From positions 11,533,001-11,597,000 of the forward strand of contig NC_071336.1 in NCBI RefSeq assembly GCF_027744825.2: a stretch of DNA of 64,000 nucleotides. The letters are read 5' to 3'. Position numbers and translations under genes: made by a program. Under the pieces are notes generated by a model. The model was not told where the DNA came from, did not search any database, and saw only the letters and a list, made by a program, of their open reading frames with translations. This document shows, one piece after another, positions 1 to 12,300 of this stretch; position 1 is the first letter of the stretch; every line of letters starts with the position of its first letter. The DNA comes from Synchiropus splendidus (Eukaryota; Chordata; Actinopteri; Syngnathiformes; Callionymidae).

Positions 1-65
1 AAACGTCTGCTGTTACTCTCTAAAGGCAGCGTTTGAGTCTCAACTGTATGATGCTTCTTATAAAT

Positions 66-71
66 TTTATT
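66..71 (-). promoter_or_regulatory. m1ap: m1ap polyadenylation signal AATAAA
   Basis: The hexamer lies on the minus strand 98 bases past the m1ap stop codon, giving a 3'UTR of about 120 bases. It is the only AATAAA seen between the stop and the window edge. Confidence 0.6.
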
Positions 72-168
72 ATGTGTTTTGGTGTGTGACTCCTCTGCTG
101 TGTTTCATGGAAGGCCCATCCGAACATGGTACCACAGTAACACTACAACAAGTATGCACACAACACGT

Positions 169-381
169 TCAACTCAGTGACTCATCTTTGTGGCTTTCCA
201 CAGGACAAAGTGCTGCGTGGGGGCTTTCATTGCTGCGGCTCCTGGTCAAAAGCCTCAGTGATGGACGGGACACCTTGGCTGGAGGTGGGCCGAGGTGGGA
301 GGGGTAGCAAGAGGATGGTGAATAAGGAGCTACAGTCGCTTGAATTTTGTTGTTCAGCCCTGTGTGACGTGTCTGGTTGTG
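169..381 (-). CDS. m1ap: m1ap terminal coding exon
   Basis: A long pyrimidine tract (CTCTTTTCTTTTCAG) precedes an open frame reading HNQTRHTGLNNKIQATVAP, then a proline/serine-rich tail with GPPPAKVSRPS and TRSRSNESPH, ending VESHKDESLS and TGA. Human M1AP ends with a similar basic, Pro/Ser-rich tail containing KTGQ, RATVAP and SKSSSDAFFLPSE. To use this frame the acceptor must be TAG at 382-384, and the previous exon must end in phase 0. Joining exon 9 directly gives another frame and an early stop. The homology is suggestive; the boundary is uncertain. Confidence 0.68.
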   Translation of the reverse strand, partial: HNQTRHTGLNNKIQATVAPYSPSSCYPSHLGPPPAKVSRPSLRLLTRSRSNESPHAALCPVESHKDESLS

Positions 382-3300
382 CTACTGAAAAGAAAAGAGT
401 GAGGAAATCGAATGGCTGCACAATTTACAGTTATCAGAGAATGTGTAGGTATATATTTTACAGAATGAATAAAAAGTAATAATCATGTGTTGTTTATTTA
501 AATATGTATATTTTGTCTAAATGTAGTAATGTACTTCAATAGAAAGCTGAAAATCACACTTAAATGCCATTTAAAAAGGAAGTCGCAACGTCAATGATTG
601 TCTCAAAGTTTGAAATCAGCGATTCCCTTGTATGGTAGCGAGGACCGTTCGGCAGGAGACGACTCAAGGCTTTAATGACTTCAGACAGGATGACGACAAT
701 AAAGAAAATGACTAGTGGTTTTGTCACATTTTGCAAAGAGCGATCGGCGAAAGAGGAAGTGGGCGAAGCTCGGGAGGATGTGAGGAAACAGATAGAGAAA
801 CACAGAAATGGCACAATGGCCATAGCAATGGGGCCTGGAGGGCAGGTTCCTCAGTGATAGATGAAAGTAATGTACTATACAGAAGCACAGAAGCAAGCAC
901 GGTGTGTTCAGGGGAACATCACTGATGAGTCACTGCTACACGGCGACAACATCTTGATCACAGTCGACAAGAGAACAGAAGATGACAGGAAGTGCAATCT
1001 AAGATATTCAACAGTGGCCACTGATTGGATTAGATTAGAGAAGAAGTGTCATTTACAACACTTGATAAAACACTTATGACTCAACATGAGAGAAAGAGCT
1101 CAACTGGAGTTCATTTTGATTCTGTGGATATCTTCCACGGTCTCTCTAATCACTACTCTGTAATGTTGTCGTACGGGAGATGAGACTTTTTTAGGGTCTC
1201 GTGCTCGGACTGGGTGGACTCGGGATTTCCAGTCAAGACCGGTCTATTCAGGACCGACAGAGAAAACATAATAATAATCATAATTGGTAAAAGACACATT
1301 CTGGCTTCTCACTTTTGCTGCGTTGTTTCTTTGATGTTTTTCAAACTGATCCACAAATGGGCCACAGTGGCTACATGTTTTTGCAGCAACCAGTATACCT
1401 AAGCCCCAGTAAGGTGACTGAAGGATGTTAATTGTCAGACTGGTGCTGCTTGTTTCAGCTGACACCTGACTGGTTACCCAATGGAACAATAACCTGCACC
1501 CGCTGCAGCTCAGTTGTGGATCAAGTTTCCTTATACCTACTGTCTAGACCTAGTCTCTGTCTCAACCTCCAAATATCTTAGTCTCGACTCGGTCTGGATC
1601 TCCAAATATCTTGGCCTTGTCTCGGCCTCGATACTCTATAGTCTTGATTATGTCTTGGTCTCATTTGGTTTGGTCTTGACTACAACGCTATTTCTCTGAA
1701 TTTCAGTACTTCTTGTTCTGCCTATCAATTCATGAATATGGAAAGGCTAAATGTTGCTCTATTAAAGGTAAAAAAATAATAACTTTAGACAGATGACAAC
1801 TCAAGTTTGACCTCTACATAATAGTGTCAACAGTCTACCTGACGCTGCTGTCTGAGGCCTGCAGCTCTGGCGCCCTCGTGTGGCTGTGACCTGCGAACGG
1901 GTGACTGGAGTCTGAAAGTACGGAAAAAATAGAAAGAATGCATGCAGCGTTTTTTGTTTTCTTCGGCAAAACATGACGCCTTGGCACAAACGAAACAACA
2001 AATTCCATGCAGAGATCCCCCAAATAAATACATTTAGCGCTCCTGTTGAGTGCCAGATAGAGGACTTGCCACTTGCTTCACAAACACTGGTAAAAGACTC
2101 GACTTGACTTTGACTTGCTACTCATGACTTGGGTCTTGACTAGAGCTTGCAGTCAATGACTCAACAAGTCAATGCTTTCCTTCAGAATATGTGAATTATA
2201 AAAAATACTCAGCACTTTTTTCAAACAGGGCTTCCGTTGCAAGCTTGGCGAGATTGCATGTTTGACCTCAGCCACGGTGCACTTACAGAGTGAGAAAGCT
2301 GAACCTGGCACCAATGTTCCCTTGATATTTCTATTTGGATTCAAGAGTGGAGTACGGACAACAAAGACACAAAGGAAAGTAACTCGTGCAAAATCTCGCC
2401 GGAGGTTGGCTAACATCCCACGTCCTTAGGTCTAAAGTGACAGTAAGTAGTGCTTACTGTAGTTTAATCATTTCACACAGTCACATGCAACAGTCACATA
2501 AAAGCATAAAGCAAACTAGTGGCCAAGTGATCGATGGGTGCTGGCTCAAGTTTTAAGAATTTTAGTCTCAATCTGCTTCATATTGATTCTTCATTTGGTG
2601 TTGATCCCCATAACCTCAACCTCTTAAATACTTTTGGACCTCAGGAGTTGTGGTGTGTGATGACTTACCTGTATGGGTATCGTGGTTGAGGTGTCAGCCG
2701 CAGGCTTCTCAAATGTTGGTAGAGATTATTGCTCAGAGTTAGAGGGTTAAACAACGCCTCCTGGTCCAACCGAGACAGACTTTCCTGAAGAGCCAAACAT
2801 GACCCACCCAAGTCAGGAAAAACAAGGATCCTTTTTAGAGCCTTACTGTGATAATGTTACCATACTGCTTTTCTGTTACTCATCTTAAAAGTAAAGCAGT
2901 AAGAATACAATTTACAGGCACTTTTCATATCTTTGCATTTAGTGTTCAAAAATGAATGAGACTCCATGTGACCGAATGTTAAGTGCGGCTTCACTCGAAT
3001 ACAGTACATCATCTGGACTACTCATACTTCCATACAACATCGGGTAATCGTATGCTTTCCTTTACCACCCACCATTATGGTCTGTGTAGCTTCAGCAGTC
3101 GGGTCTTGGGTCGGAACCACTAGTGGGCAGGGCAGAAGCAATTCTCTGGAGGCCACTGGCTTCAGCAGAAGGGTGAGAGTTGGTGAGGCTTGCAGGACGT
3201 AGTGAGAATACAGACCTGTGTGTCAGTCACACCGACAGTAAGACAGAGGCAGAAATAGAACTTCCACCTTTGAATGAAAATGTGGCTTGAGCTGAACATT

Positions 3301-6300
3301 TGAACAAAGACATCTAAACAGAATTAATGTTGAACTCTATCCAACACAGTGATCATTCCTGGTCAATACGGGCACAAACTGAATTAAAACACCCCTTGGG
3401 TGAAGTAGAGTGGATGCTATCCTTTTATTTTAATGGACGTGTGTTTCAATGCTATTCTAGCTCTTGTGTTGGTGAACTTCTTCACAACAGACCTACAGAT
3501 GTCGACATCTGTGATGGTTCCACTTGCAGCAGCAGGAACAAGTCTTGACTCTGAGGAGTGAAACAGTCGAGCATGATGAGCCTGTTCTTACAGACTAAAC
3601 AAGTGAATAGTTCTAGACCAGAGGTGGACAAAGTGCGGCCCAGGGGCCACATGAGGTCACAGCAAAGTAGAGAAACTGATAGATATTGTAAGATTTCAGA
3701 GGGAACAGTACTATACATTTAACATTATTTTTTTTAAAGTACTGTTACCATGATCTCCACCACTTTTCCTATTTAATATTTATATTAACAATCTTTAAAT
3801 AAAATATATGTTACAAAAAACAAATACATAATCAATGAACATATTTTACACATGATGCTGTCATGGCACAATGAGCCTTAATCCAATTTTCTCCTTATTT
3901 TATATCATTAAATTCACAAAATGAAGGAGAAAGACTTTTCTTCTGCTTGTTCTTTTCTTCTTCAGCCGATCTGTACAGTTGGGAATCAGTCGCATGAACG
4001 TACCAATAGAGTCTGGCAAAGAGCATGAAACAAGTTGTGGTTGGTCTCCAACTCATCCCAGTCCAGCTGCCAGCAGCTGGTGGGCCGGACCACTAGTGGC
4101 AGACCGTACATCACACTCTCACAGAGAGTGCTTGCACGCAGAGACCTGGAGCACAAACAGATATGTTTGGTAGAATGGTCTTCATTGAAATAAAAAAAAT
4201 CCTTCTTGATGATGGCTTGTGGCAACACTTTTTGATGTTGTATTCGATTGCCTACTTCACATAATTCTAACAGTAGCCGTGCAACTAGATGGCTAACACA
4301 TCCATTTTGTTGACAGCAAGACAGCAAATGTATTCCCACGATGACAGCACGGGCACGTTCAACACAGCGTCGGAACCTTTGACTGTTAGTTCTCATCATA
4401 TAAAAGAGCGACTTTGAAGTGGCTGATTCATCAGTGACACTTCCTGCTGTCCCTCTGGCTTTAGCTTTTTTCCGCTGCTTACCATCTTCAGAGGAAATGC
4501 GACAGATAAGATAATCTTACTATTGGATTTGCTTGAAATTGCGCTTCAACAGAAAACACTTTTACATTAGTTTTCATTCTTACTTTATCACGGTCATCTT
4601 CTGCGGTGTTTGACTCTGATGAGCTGGCAATTTAGAGTCGGACATAAAGTCACGCAGACTCTCTGTCTTCACACCAAGGTTTAGGGTCACGGGGATGAGG
4701 GCAGGGCTGATCAGGCGCTCCTGCCTATCACACTTAATACACACTAGAGGCAGAATACAACTCAAATTCACAGACTCCAAAAGCCTATCAAACACAGAAC
4801 TTTGCAGCAATGATATGTCCAAACACAGCTAAAGTGTCATGGCAGTGTGTCTAATGTATTTCACAATTAAATAACAATGAGCCAAGGATGAGCACTGTTT
4901 ACAGGGCCAAACCTGGAGCAGGACTGTTGAATGTGTTTGGAAGAAGAAGGTGAAGGTGCTCCACGTTGCCCCCCTGCTCATGAAGCCATCCCTTCAGTGC
5001 TGTTTCCACAGCAACTATGGTGCTGTTCACTTGCTGCAGGTCCACCTCTGTCGCCAACATCAGGCTGCCTGAAGAAACATCCACAATAATAGAATAAATA
5101 TAGCTTCGTTGTAATTCATTTTTCTTCTGATTGCTCCAAAATATTTAATCTGTGATACAGTTTGTTGGATGTATTCTTGGATTTTATGAATAAATAACAC
5201 ATACATGTCAAATGTAGCACATAACCAGATACTACTACTGCTAATACTACTACTACTAATAATAATACACACACGTTAAAACCAATCATTCTTTGAATAA
5301 GCAATATATTATTAGATTTTAAAGGATTTCAAGAGGGAATGTATTTTGTTGATCAAAACCGAAGGTCCCATGAATATTCTTCACAGGGCAGAAATAAAAC
5401 TTTTCGGCCACAAGAGGGAGACAACATCCAATAGAAGTACGGTATACAACAGTTCCACAACACGTCCGACCGTGATCTAAGTGTTGCAACAATCATCACG
5501 ATCAGGTTGCTCACACTAGTCAGCACAAAATCTTGTACATATACTCCTCTTTAACAGTGAATACATCGTTATGTTTGCTGCAACAGTGAGTTTCATGACA
5601 GATTTCCTAATGCTTCCAATGCTCTCTTACAGTTGGAGCTGTTACAGAAGGTCGATTTCTGCTAGAAGAAACCCTTGCGGTGGAGAACATGCATCAGAGA
5701 TGGATGAGATGAGATCTGAACTCTCTCCGGCAAAAACATCTTTTGGAAATATGAAAGATTACTTCTTTGATGTGAAAATGTCATTTTCTCTTTCATGTGG
5801 CGGAAGAAGCGTTTTCTGGGTCAAAATTCCAAGTAGAGGAGCTTTGATATTACATGAGGATGGGGAGTTCCATTCCATTGGGGTGAAGATGGATGGAGGT
5901 TTGTGAAGTGCGCAACACGTCTGCTCATAACATGGGGCACTGATGTATCTCTGCTTTAGTGTCAAGCTTTAGGGTTGTCTGATGACTCATCACTTTATGA
6001 CTAGTGTCGTCTGACAGTGACAATGTTGAATTTTTAAAGCCAAATTTAGGTGATTACCAAGACAGAAAGAAAAAAAAGATACTGTTTTTGGTTGCAAATT
6101 AACTTTTTCAGAGTACCTTATGTTAAATAGCCAATGGAAGAAAAAAGCAAGGACATGGTGGGATGTGCCAGCATGATGATGATGATGGTGAAGCAAACGA
6201 CTTTCATTGCTGGTCCAGAGATGGAAATGTAGAGGTAGAGCTCGAGCCTGATTGGAGATGGAGGAAACTGGGTTGAAGTAAATCGATTCCCATTCCTGCT

Positions 6301-9300
6301 AATAATTTGTGCCTGGGGAATAGGCAGGCAGAGATGGAGCGAGCAGCAGTGAGATGGCAAGAGATGGGAAAGAAGCAGGGAGGAAGAGAGGCAAGAAATT
6401 GCACAAAGAGGTTGGTCAGAGAGAGATAAGAGGAAGAGTCATGGTCAGGGCGTGGTCATGATGGATGGACGGCCTCTAAGTGTGTATCTGCATGGTAAAA
6501 AGGGAGTAAGAGATAAAACCGGCTGAATTACAGCAGGCTGAGGGCGCCTGAGTGTTTGTGCGTGATCATGCTCTTTATAAATCAGACTGCGCAGCAGTTG
6601 CTCTGACTAACAATGAGCAGTCTGAAGACTGCCATGGTAATAGACATGAAACCATCCCGAAACAGCTACGAGACCAGACGAATTAAAGCATTTTGATCGT
6701 CAGTTCAAAGCACAAATCCTTTTGGACCTGTGTGATGTTGTGACAATGATGGTTTGCACATTTGTCAGGCTGAGGTCCAGCTCTGTGCAACTACTGTTTA
6801 GTCAAATATAAGGTCAGGCTTGTTTTGGGGCATTCTAAGAAAATTGGTCTAATAAACTAAAACAGTGCAACAAATAACATATTTCCAACAAAGATATCTC
6901 ACCCAGTAGAGATTATGCATTTCTGGAGTATCATAAAATCATTAGCAACCAAATGATCAGCAAGGATGTTAAAATAACAGACAATAAAAAGTACAACAGT
7001 TTTGCAGATAATTCCTGTCTAGTTTTAACCAGCTGATGAGTCAGAGCTCAGTAGGTGGCGCTCTCATATATCTTTATAGATAATGCAAGGTATCATGGAC
7101 ATTCAAAGCTTTTAAAGCTGAGACTGCCATCTAGTGGGTTTCAGACAAAGAAGACGCTGTTTCATGAAGTCTCATCAGGCCATAACTGGTTCCAGCAGTG
7201 ATGGTCATTGAAAAGAATATTCTAATTTATTTTGGTCCTGATTCCTCACACCACCACATGACATTCTCACATTCTCCGTCTCAATATGTGTGCGTAAACA
7301 TGTGTGTGAGTCCTTCGCACTCCCGATGTCTCTCAGTTGCCGTAGGAGGATCAGAGTTATCTCATCGCAGACAAGGTGACCCGTCTGTGTGATCTACAGT
7401 CACACTGCAGCTTTCATTAACACACATGCTGAGGTCAGGACCCAGAATCTCATTAAGTCTCGGTGCACGTGTGTAAAGACTGCAGAGTCATGACTTCCAT
7501 GGTTGCTGCTCTACTGTAAAAATGTGAAGTTACTTACAACTCACTCATTATTTAAAATGCATTTCCAGAACATGTTTTGGTTTTGGTTCTGGCATCCATC
7601 CCAGGAGCCATATATTGAAGCATCAAATGACTTAATCTCCCTGGCAAGGGAGTTGAAAAGCCATCTGACAGTCTTCCCTGGGAAAAGCTGAGACTAAGGT
7701 CTAGCAAGGATGAGTAAATCTGTGTAAACCAAAATGTAGAGTAATGTTTGGGTGGAGGATTGTTTCTCACCACCTCATTCTAACAACTGCAGTTTTGTTC
7801 ACCGATTAAAGAATATTCCAAACAATTTGGTCCAATGAAATCCGTAAAAGAAACACCTTCACCATCTTAGCAGTTTTGACTTCACATCAAGAAGTTTTTT
7901 TAGGGTTCTTTTAACCAGTAGGACAGAATTTCAAATTCATCACCTGAATGTCTCTATGATCATTGACGTGTGAGTAGGGGAACGTAATAACCCAAATGTG
8001 AATCATCTCTCAGACACATGGGCATGAATGCAGAGTGGATGAGTGTCCTCTGACACCACAACAGCGCCCTTGTTATTGATGAAAAGCTCATTGATGCAGT
8101 TTAGGACAAATCAGACATTGATCGTCTGGACTGAAACAAACACTCCACTTACCAGTGACTTGTGGCAGAAATGCCTCAAGGACGCATCTGATAATGGCAG
8201 CCATATTAAGTTGATTGACACTTGAAAGAGACAACACAACATCAACAATGACGTCCTCTGTACGCCAAGACTGTAAGAATAGCGTCCAAAGAGTTATCTA
8301 ATCCATCCTCGCCCTTAAACTACCACCTCAATCCTTTCCTACGGGAATCATTTCACAAACCTCGACAACAGCTCACCATCCGAGTTCGCCTTTGGCCGCA
8401 AACCACATTTGTATTAACACTCAGTCCTGAGCACAGTGAAACACTCCGAAACCCTGAAACATTATGATGAACCAAACCTGCTTGGCGCAGTAACTTGAAG
8501 CCACAGTAATTGTTGTTGTGGCAAAAATAGAGCTTAGCTTAAAAACAATGTTAATGGATATGTGTGCATGCAGGAGGAGAACAAGGACCAAAGAGTGTTG
8601 GAATGTCAAAGTATCTCCTGGCCTAGGAAAAAAGCTGCAAACTCACAATCAAGTTGCTTCACCCATGACTCAGCACTCTTTTGCTGTGTTAAATGAATCA
8701 TTGATGAGTTCTTGTGCCAAGAACAAACTGGGGTTCCTTATAATGTAAAATGGTGTAATTCTATTTCCTGCATGAGCTTCACTTTTTGAAGAAGAAAAAG
8801 AAGAAAGGACAGTTCATGACAAGAGAAAATACATTTGCCTGGAATATTCCATTCACAGAGAGGAGGTGTTCATGACACAATAAACAACTTTCAAACTTTG
8901 AAGTTTAAAGCACACGTTTTTCAAACAGAAGTATCTCTCCTCTTTTAAAACCAAATAAGCTGCTCAGCTATAGTGAGATGATTGAGAACACAGGCTGATG
9001 CGGCGATAAAGAAGGAATAATATTTCATAATAATAACAGCGTGGCTCCAGTGGAGACAGCATAATTCAAAGATAAAAGAAAGCTGCTGACTTGTTGAAGA
9101 GGCAATAAAAAGTTCAGAATGATGTGACAATGATATCTTGTGTGACGTCATTTTAGTGCACTTGAATGCTGTCTGTATATACCGTACCACTTACTGCCAG
9201 AGTGACACACAAATGACAAATGTCATGCCACAATGACACAAAATCTCAGGATGTAGGTACAGATGCATGGGTAATCTTTTCAGCTGGTCCTTGCTCTGCT

Positions 9301-12300
9301 TCGTTGACTCCACAAGGGTGGGTCCCTAACATGAAAGATTTGAGATCTTGAAATCAAATTGAGGAAAACCAAATGAAAGAAAGAAAGACGCAGGGACAAA
9401 GTGTCACACATGATAAATGGCTAAAGGCAACATAGAAGTGATGGTACCAACCAATGTGTCTCACAGAAACAATGAGAGGAAATCCTGAGCCACCACCACT
9501 TTTTAACACAGGACCACTAGACCCTTCCTATGCGACTATCCTTTTCAGCCCCACAAGAGCACACAGCAACTGCACACCAATATTAAATATGCTCCAAAAA
9601 ACTGTTGAGATTCTTGTTTGTCCACGTTAGCCCTCAGGCATGTTGATCATTCTGAATGTTCAACGAATTGTCTCCAGCATTTCTCACAGGACATCCAGAT
9701 GTTGTTTAGACTTGCTGATGATAACGGGAGGTGTGTGTGTGTGATTATATGACACAAGAGTGACCAGCCGTCTCTCTACAAGCCGTTAATAGCTTCTACA
9801 TCCTGGAGTGATGAGTGAGCCTGGCCTCCATCAGTGTTGCCACCTGCTGCTCCACCCACGTCACTGAGGTGAGAACAGACCGACCTTGAGATGGAGTGTA
9901 GACAGTGCTGAATATGATTTCTCTAATAACATCATGTGTCAAATTTAAAGTGATATGAGAATAATGATGACGTCTGCCCTCTGCACCACATTCTTTTTGA
10001 CTTTATGAACTTCATCTCAGAGCCTGAGCAGCTCATTTCCTCTGTGCATGTGTGTGAGAGAGAGAGAGAGAGCACGCATTTCTGGGTGGGGTTTCCTCAA
10101 CCGCACATTAACTGAACTCGCTGACTGGGTTGGAAACCAAGCTATTTAGAAAGACAGCAACCTGGTCGAATAACCACGGTGATGCTGATGAAGCTGGGAG
10201 GTGAAGGGGGTAGTCAGATGGAATGCTGCTTTTGCTCTGGAGCAATTCAACATAAATTAAGGAATGTGCCCATTAACTATTTACAAGCTCACTTAACCGA
10301 CTATGACAGAGTTCTCTAAATCCATGACCCTTGAATTTCCCCAACTAATGTCTTTAAGTAGTTAACTGAAAGTACCTTCAAATGCATTTTTGTGATGTGG
10401 ACCCATGGTTAAGGTTCAGAGCTCCGACCAATTGAAACATCTTTGTATATATTTATCAAAATACCTGCTCTTATCAGCCACAGACAAATATATTAAGTTC
10501 ACTTATTTCTGAACGCCAAATGTTACTCAGAGGTCCCACATTATCAGTGCAATGGAGAACTACATCTCAGTCATGTGAAAGAAAGAGATGAACCCACACT
10601 CGCCTGACACCTCCCTCATCAGGGTTGGCTGCAGGCCAGAGGATTACACCATCCTCCAGAGACTTTCACTGTCATTACTTTTTAGACATTGAATGGATTT
10701 ACGGGATGACGCCTGTCTCGAGCATTACTTTGTGCGTTGAGGAAATGGCTTAAGTGTTCTGGAGGAGTCACTAAGCAAAGAAAATGACCTAAAATTATGA
10801 AAAAACGCGACAATTTTTTTCCTATTTGTTTTTGCATGTTTTAACGGTCCTGAAATTCTGTATTTGCTTCTGTTGAATTAACCGCAGTCCAGTATGTGGG
10901 TGGCACCGGAGAAAAATTAGCCAAATCTTCTCTTTGTGTATTCCATTTGTTTGATATATTTTCCAACATATTATGTTTCTTCTAACCATCCACAACAACC
11001 ATATGGATATGAGCGTGTGCTGAGGTGACAAGTAAATACTTTAGGGGTGCAACCTGCAGACAAATCTCTGGTGCTCATCCCTACAAATAATAATGATGTT
11101 TCTTTATTGATTCCGCATGAGAGAACATTTTGAGCAGCATATCAGTAGAAACCATACACATCAAGCCTGTATCATTAGGGACTCAATAAAAGAATGAGTT
11201 TGATATTATGGAAGAGGGTACCGACTTCAATTAAATTAGTTCGCTTTCCTTTTCTATAAAAGCTTGGGCTGATTCGACTTGTGTGTCTAGATGGTTTTGG
11301 ACACTGTACACAAATGTCTGTAAGATGAGGTGTGATAATCATAGAACACTGTTTTTATCCTAGGTACCAACTGGCTCAGCGAAAATGAATGAATGAGCCA
11401 CCTATGCCAGCATTATGCATCCTCTCCTTCTACAGTTCACATCCTTTTGTGATAGCTCTGCTGCATAAAGGGTAAATGGTCTGCATCTTCTAAGGGTTGG
11501 GTATCAGCATCTTCCTTTCCAACCTCGATAACTGGAAAGCACAAGACTCAGTTGTGACATCATTCCCAGCTCAGACTTCCAACTTCGTTGGTAACTAGAA
11601 TGCAGCATATGTATATCTATATATATGATATCACTGAATCAATATTTTTGACTACCTTAGTACAGATGATGAAACTCCTCACCATGTTAAAGGATGGGAG
11701 AGAGTGAAAAAGGTTGCATGCTGAGGATATTTAGGTTCCAGAATGTAACCCAGAATAGTAGGATTGCAGTATACAGATGAGTATAAGACTAAATGAAACT
11801 TCAACAAAAAAGATCGTCATGTCTGCAATGCAGTAATTTCATACAGGGCTGATAAACCGTGAAGTGACGGAACAGAAGTGGTAGGATATGTTGCATGAAA
11901 TTAAAAAGAAAGGTAATGGAATAAGGAGCGTGTACGACAAAAATAAGGTGGAGAAATATTACACCCTTCCTCCAAAAAGTGACAGGAGCAGAAAATAAGG
12001 TGGAGAAGTCTTACGTAATTAAAAGGAGTGCGAGGAGTTATACTTGGTCTCATCTCTGCGGAGCAGTGATGGAACAGGACAGATCTAACGAAGCTGAGCA
12101 TAATTAAAAAGAAAGTGAAAATGATATAGCAAGATTAGATTAGAGGGGACCACACAGACAATGCACCCACCCACACACCTGGCTGCTCATTTTTAAAGCT
12201 TCTTATATCCTGTTCAACTGGAGCTGCCATTGAGAACGTGGAAGACGAAACACTAGGCTTGTGTTGTAAACAGTGACAGAAGGAAGTGAGGACAGGAACA

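Larger units (their letters stand above)
385..2668 (-). other. Last m1ap intron region, with decayed minisatellites
   Basis: No exon is securely recognised between exon 9 and the terminal exon, although phase suggests a short one is hidden here. The stretch holds degenerate CTC/GAC-rich tandem sequence near 1,160-1,690 and 2,080-2,165. A GCGCCCTC motif lies near 1,870. Confidence 0.5.

Noticed and set aside
5571..5906. 111-codon plus-strand frame inside an m1ap intron
   Set aside because: Antisense to m1ap, no recognisable domain, no supporting signals.
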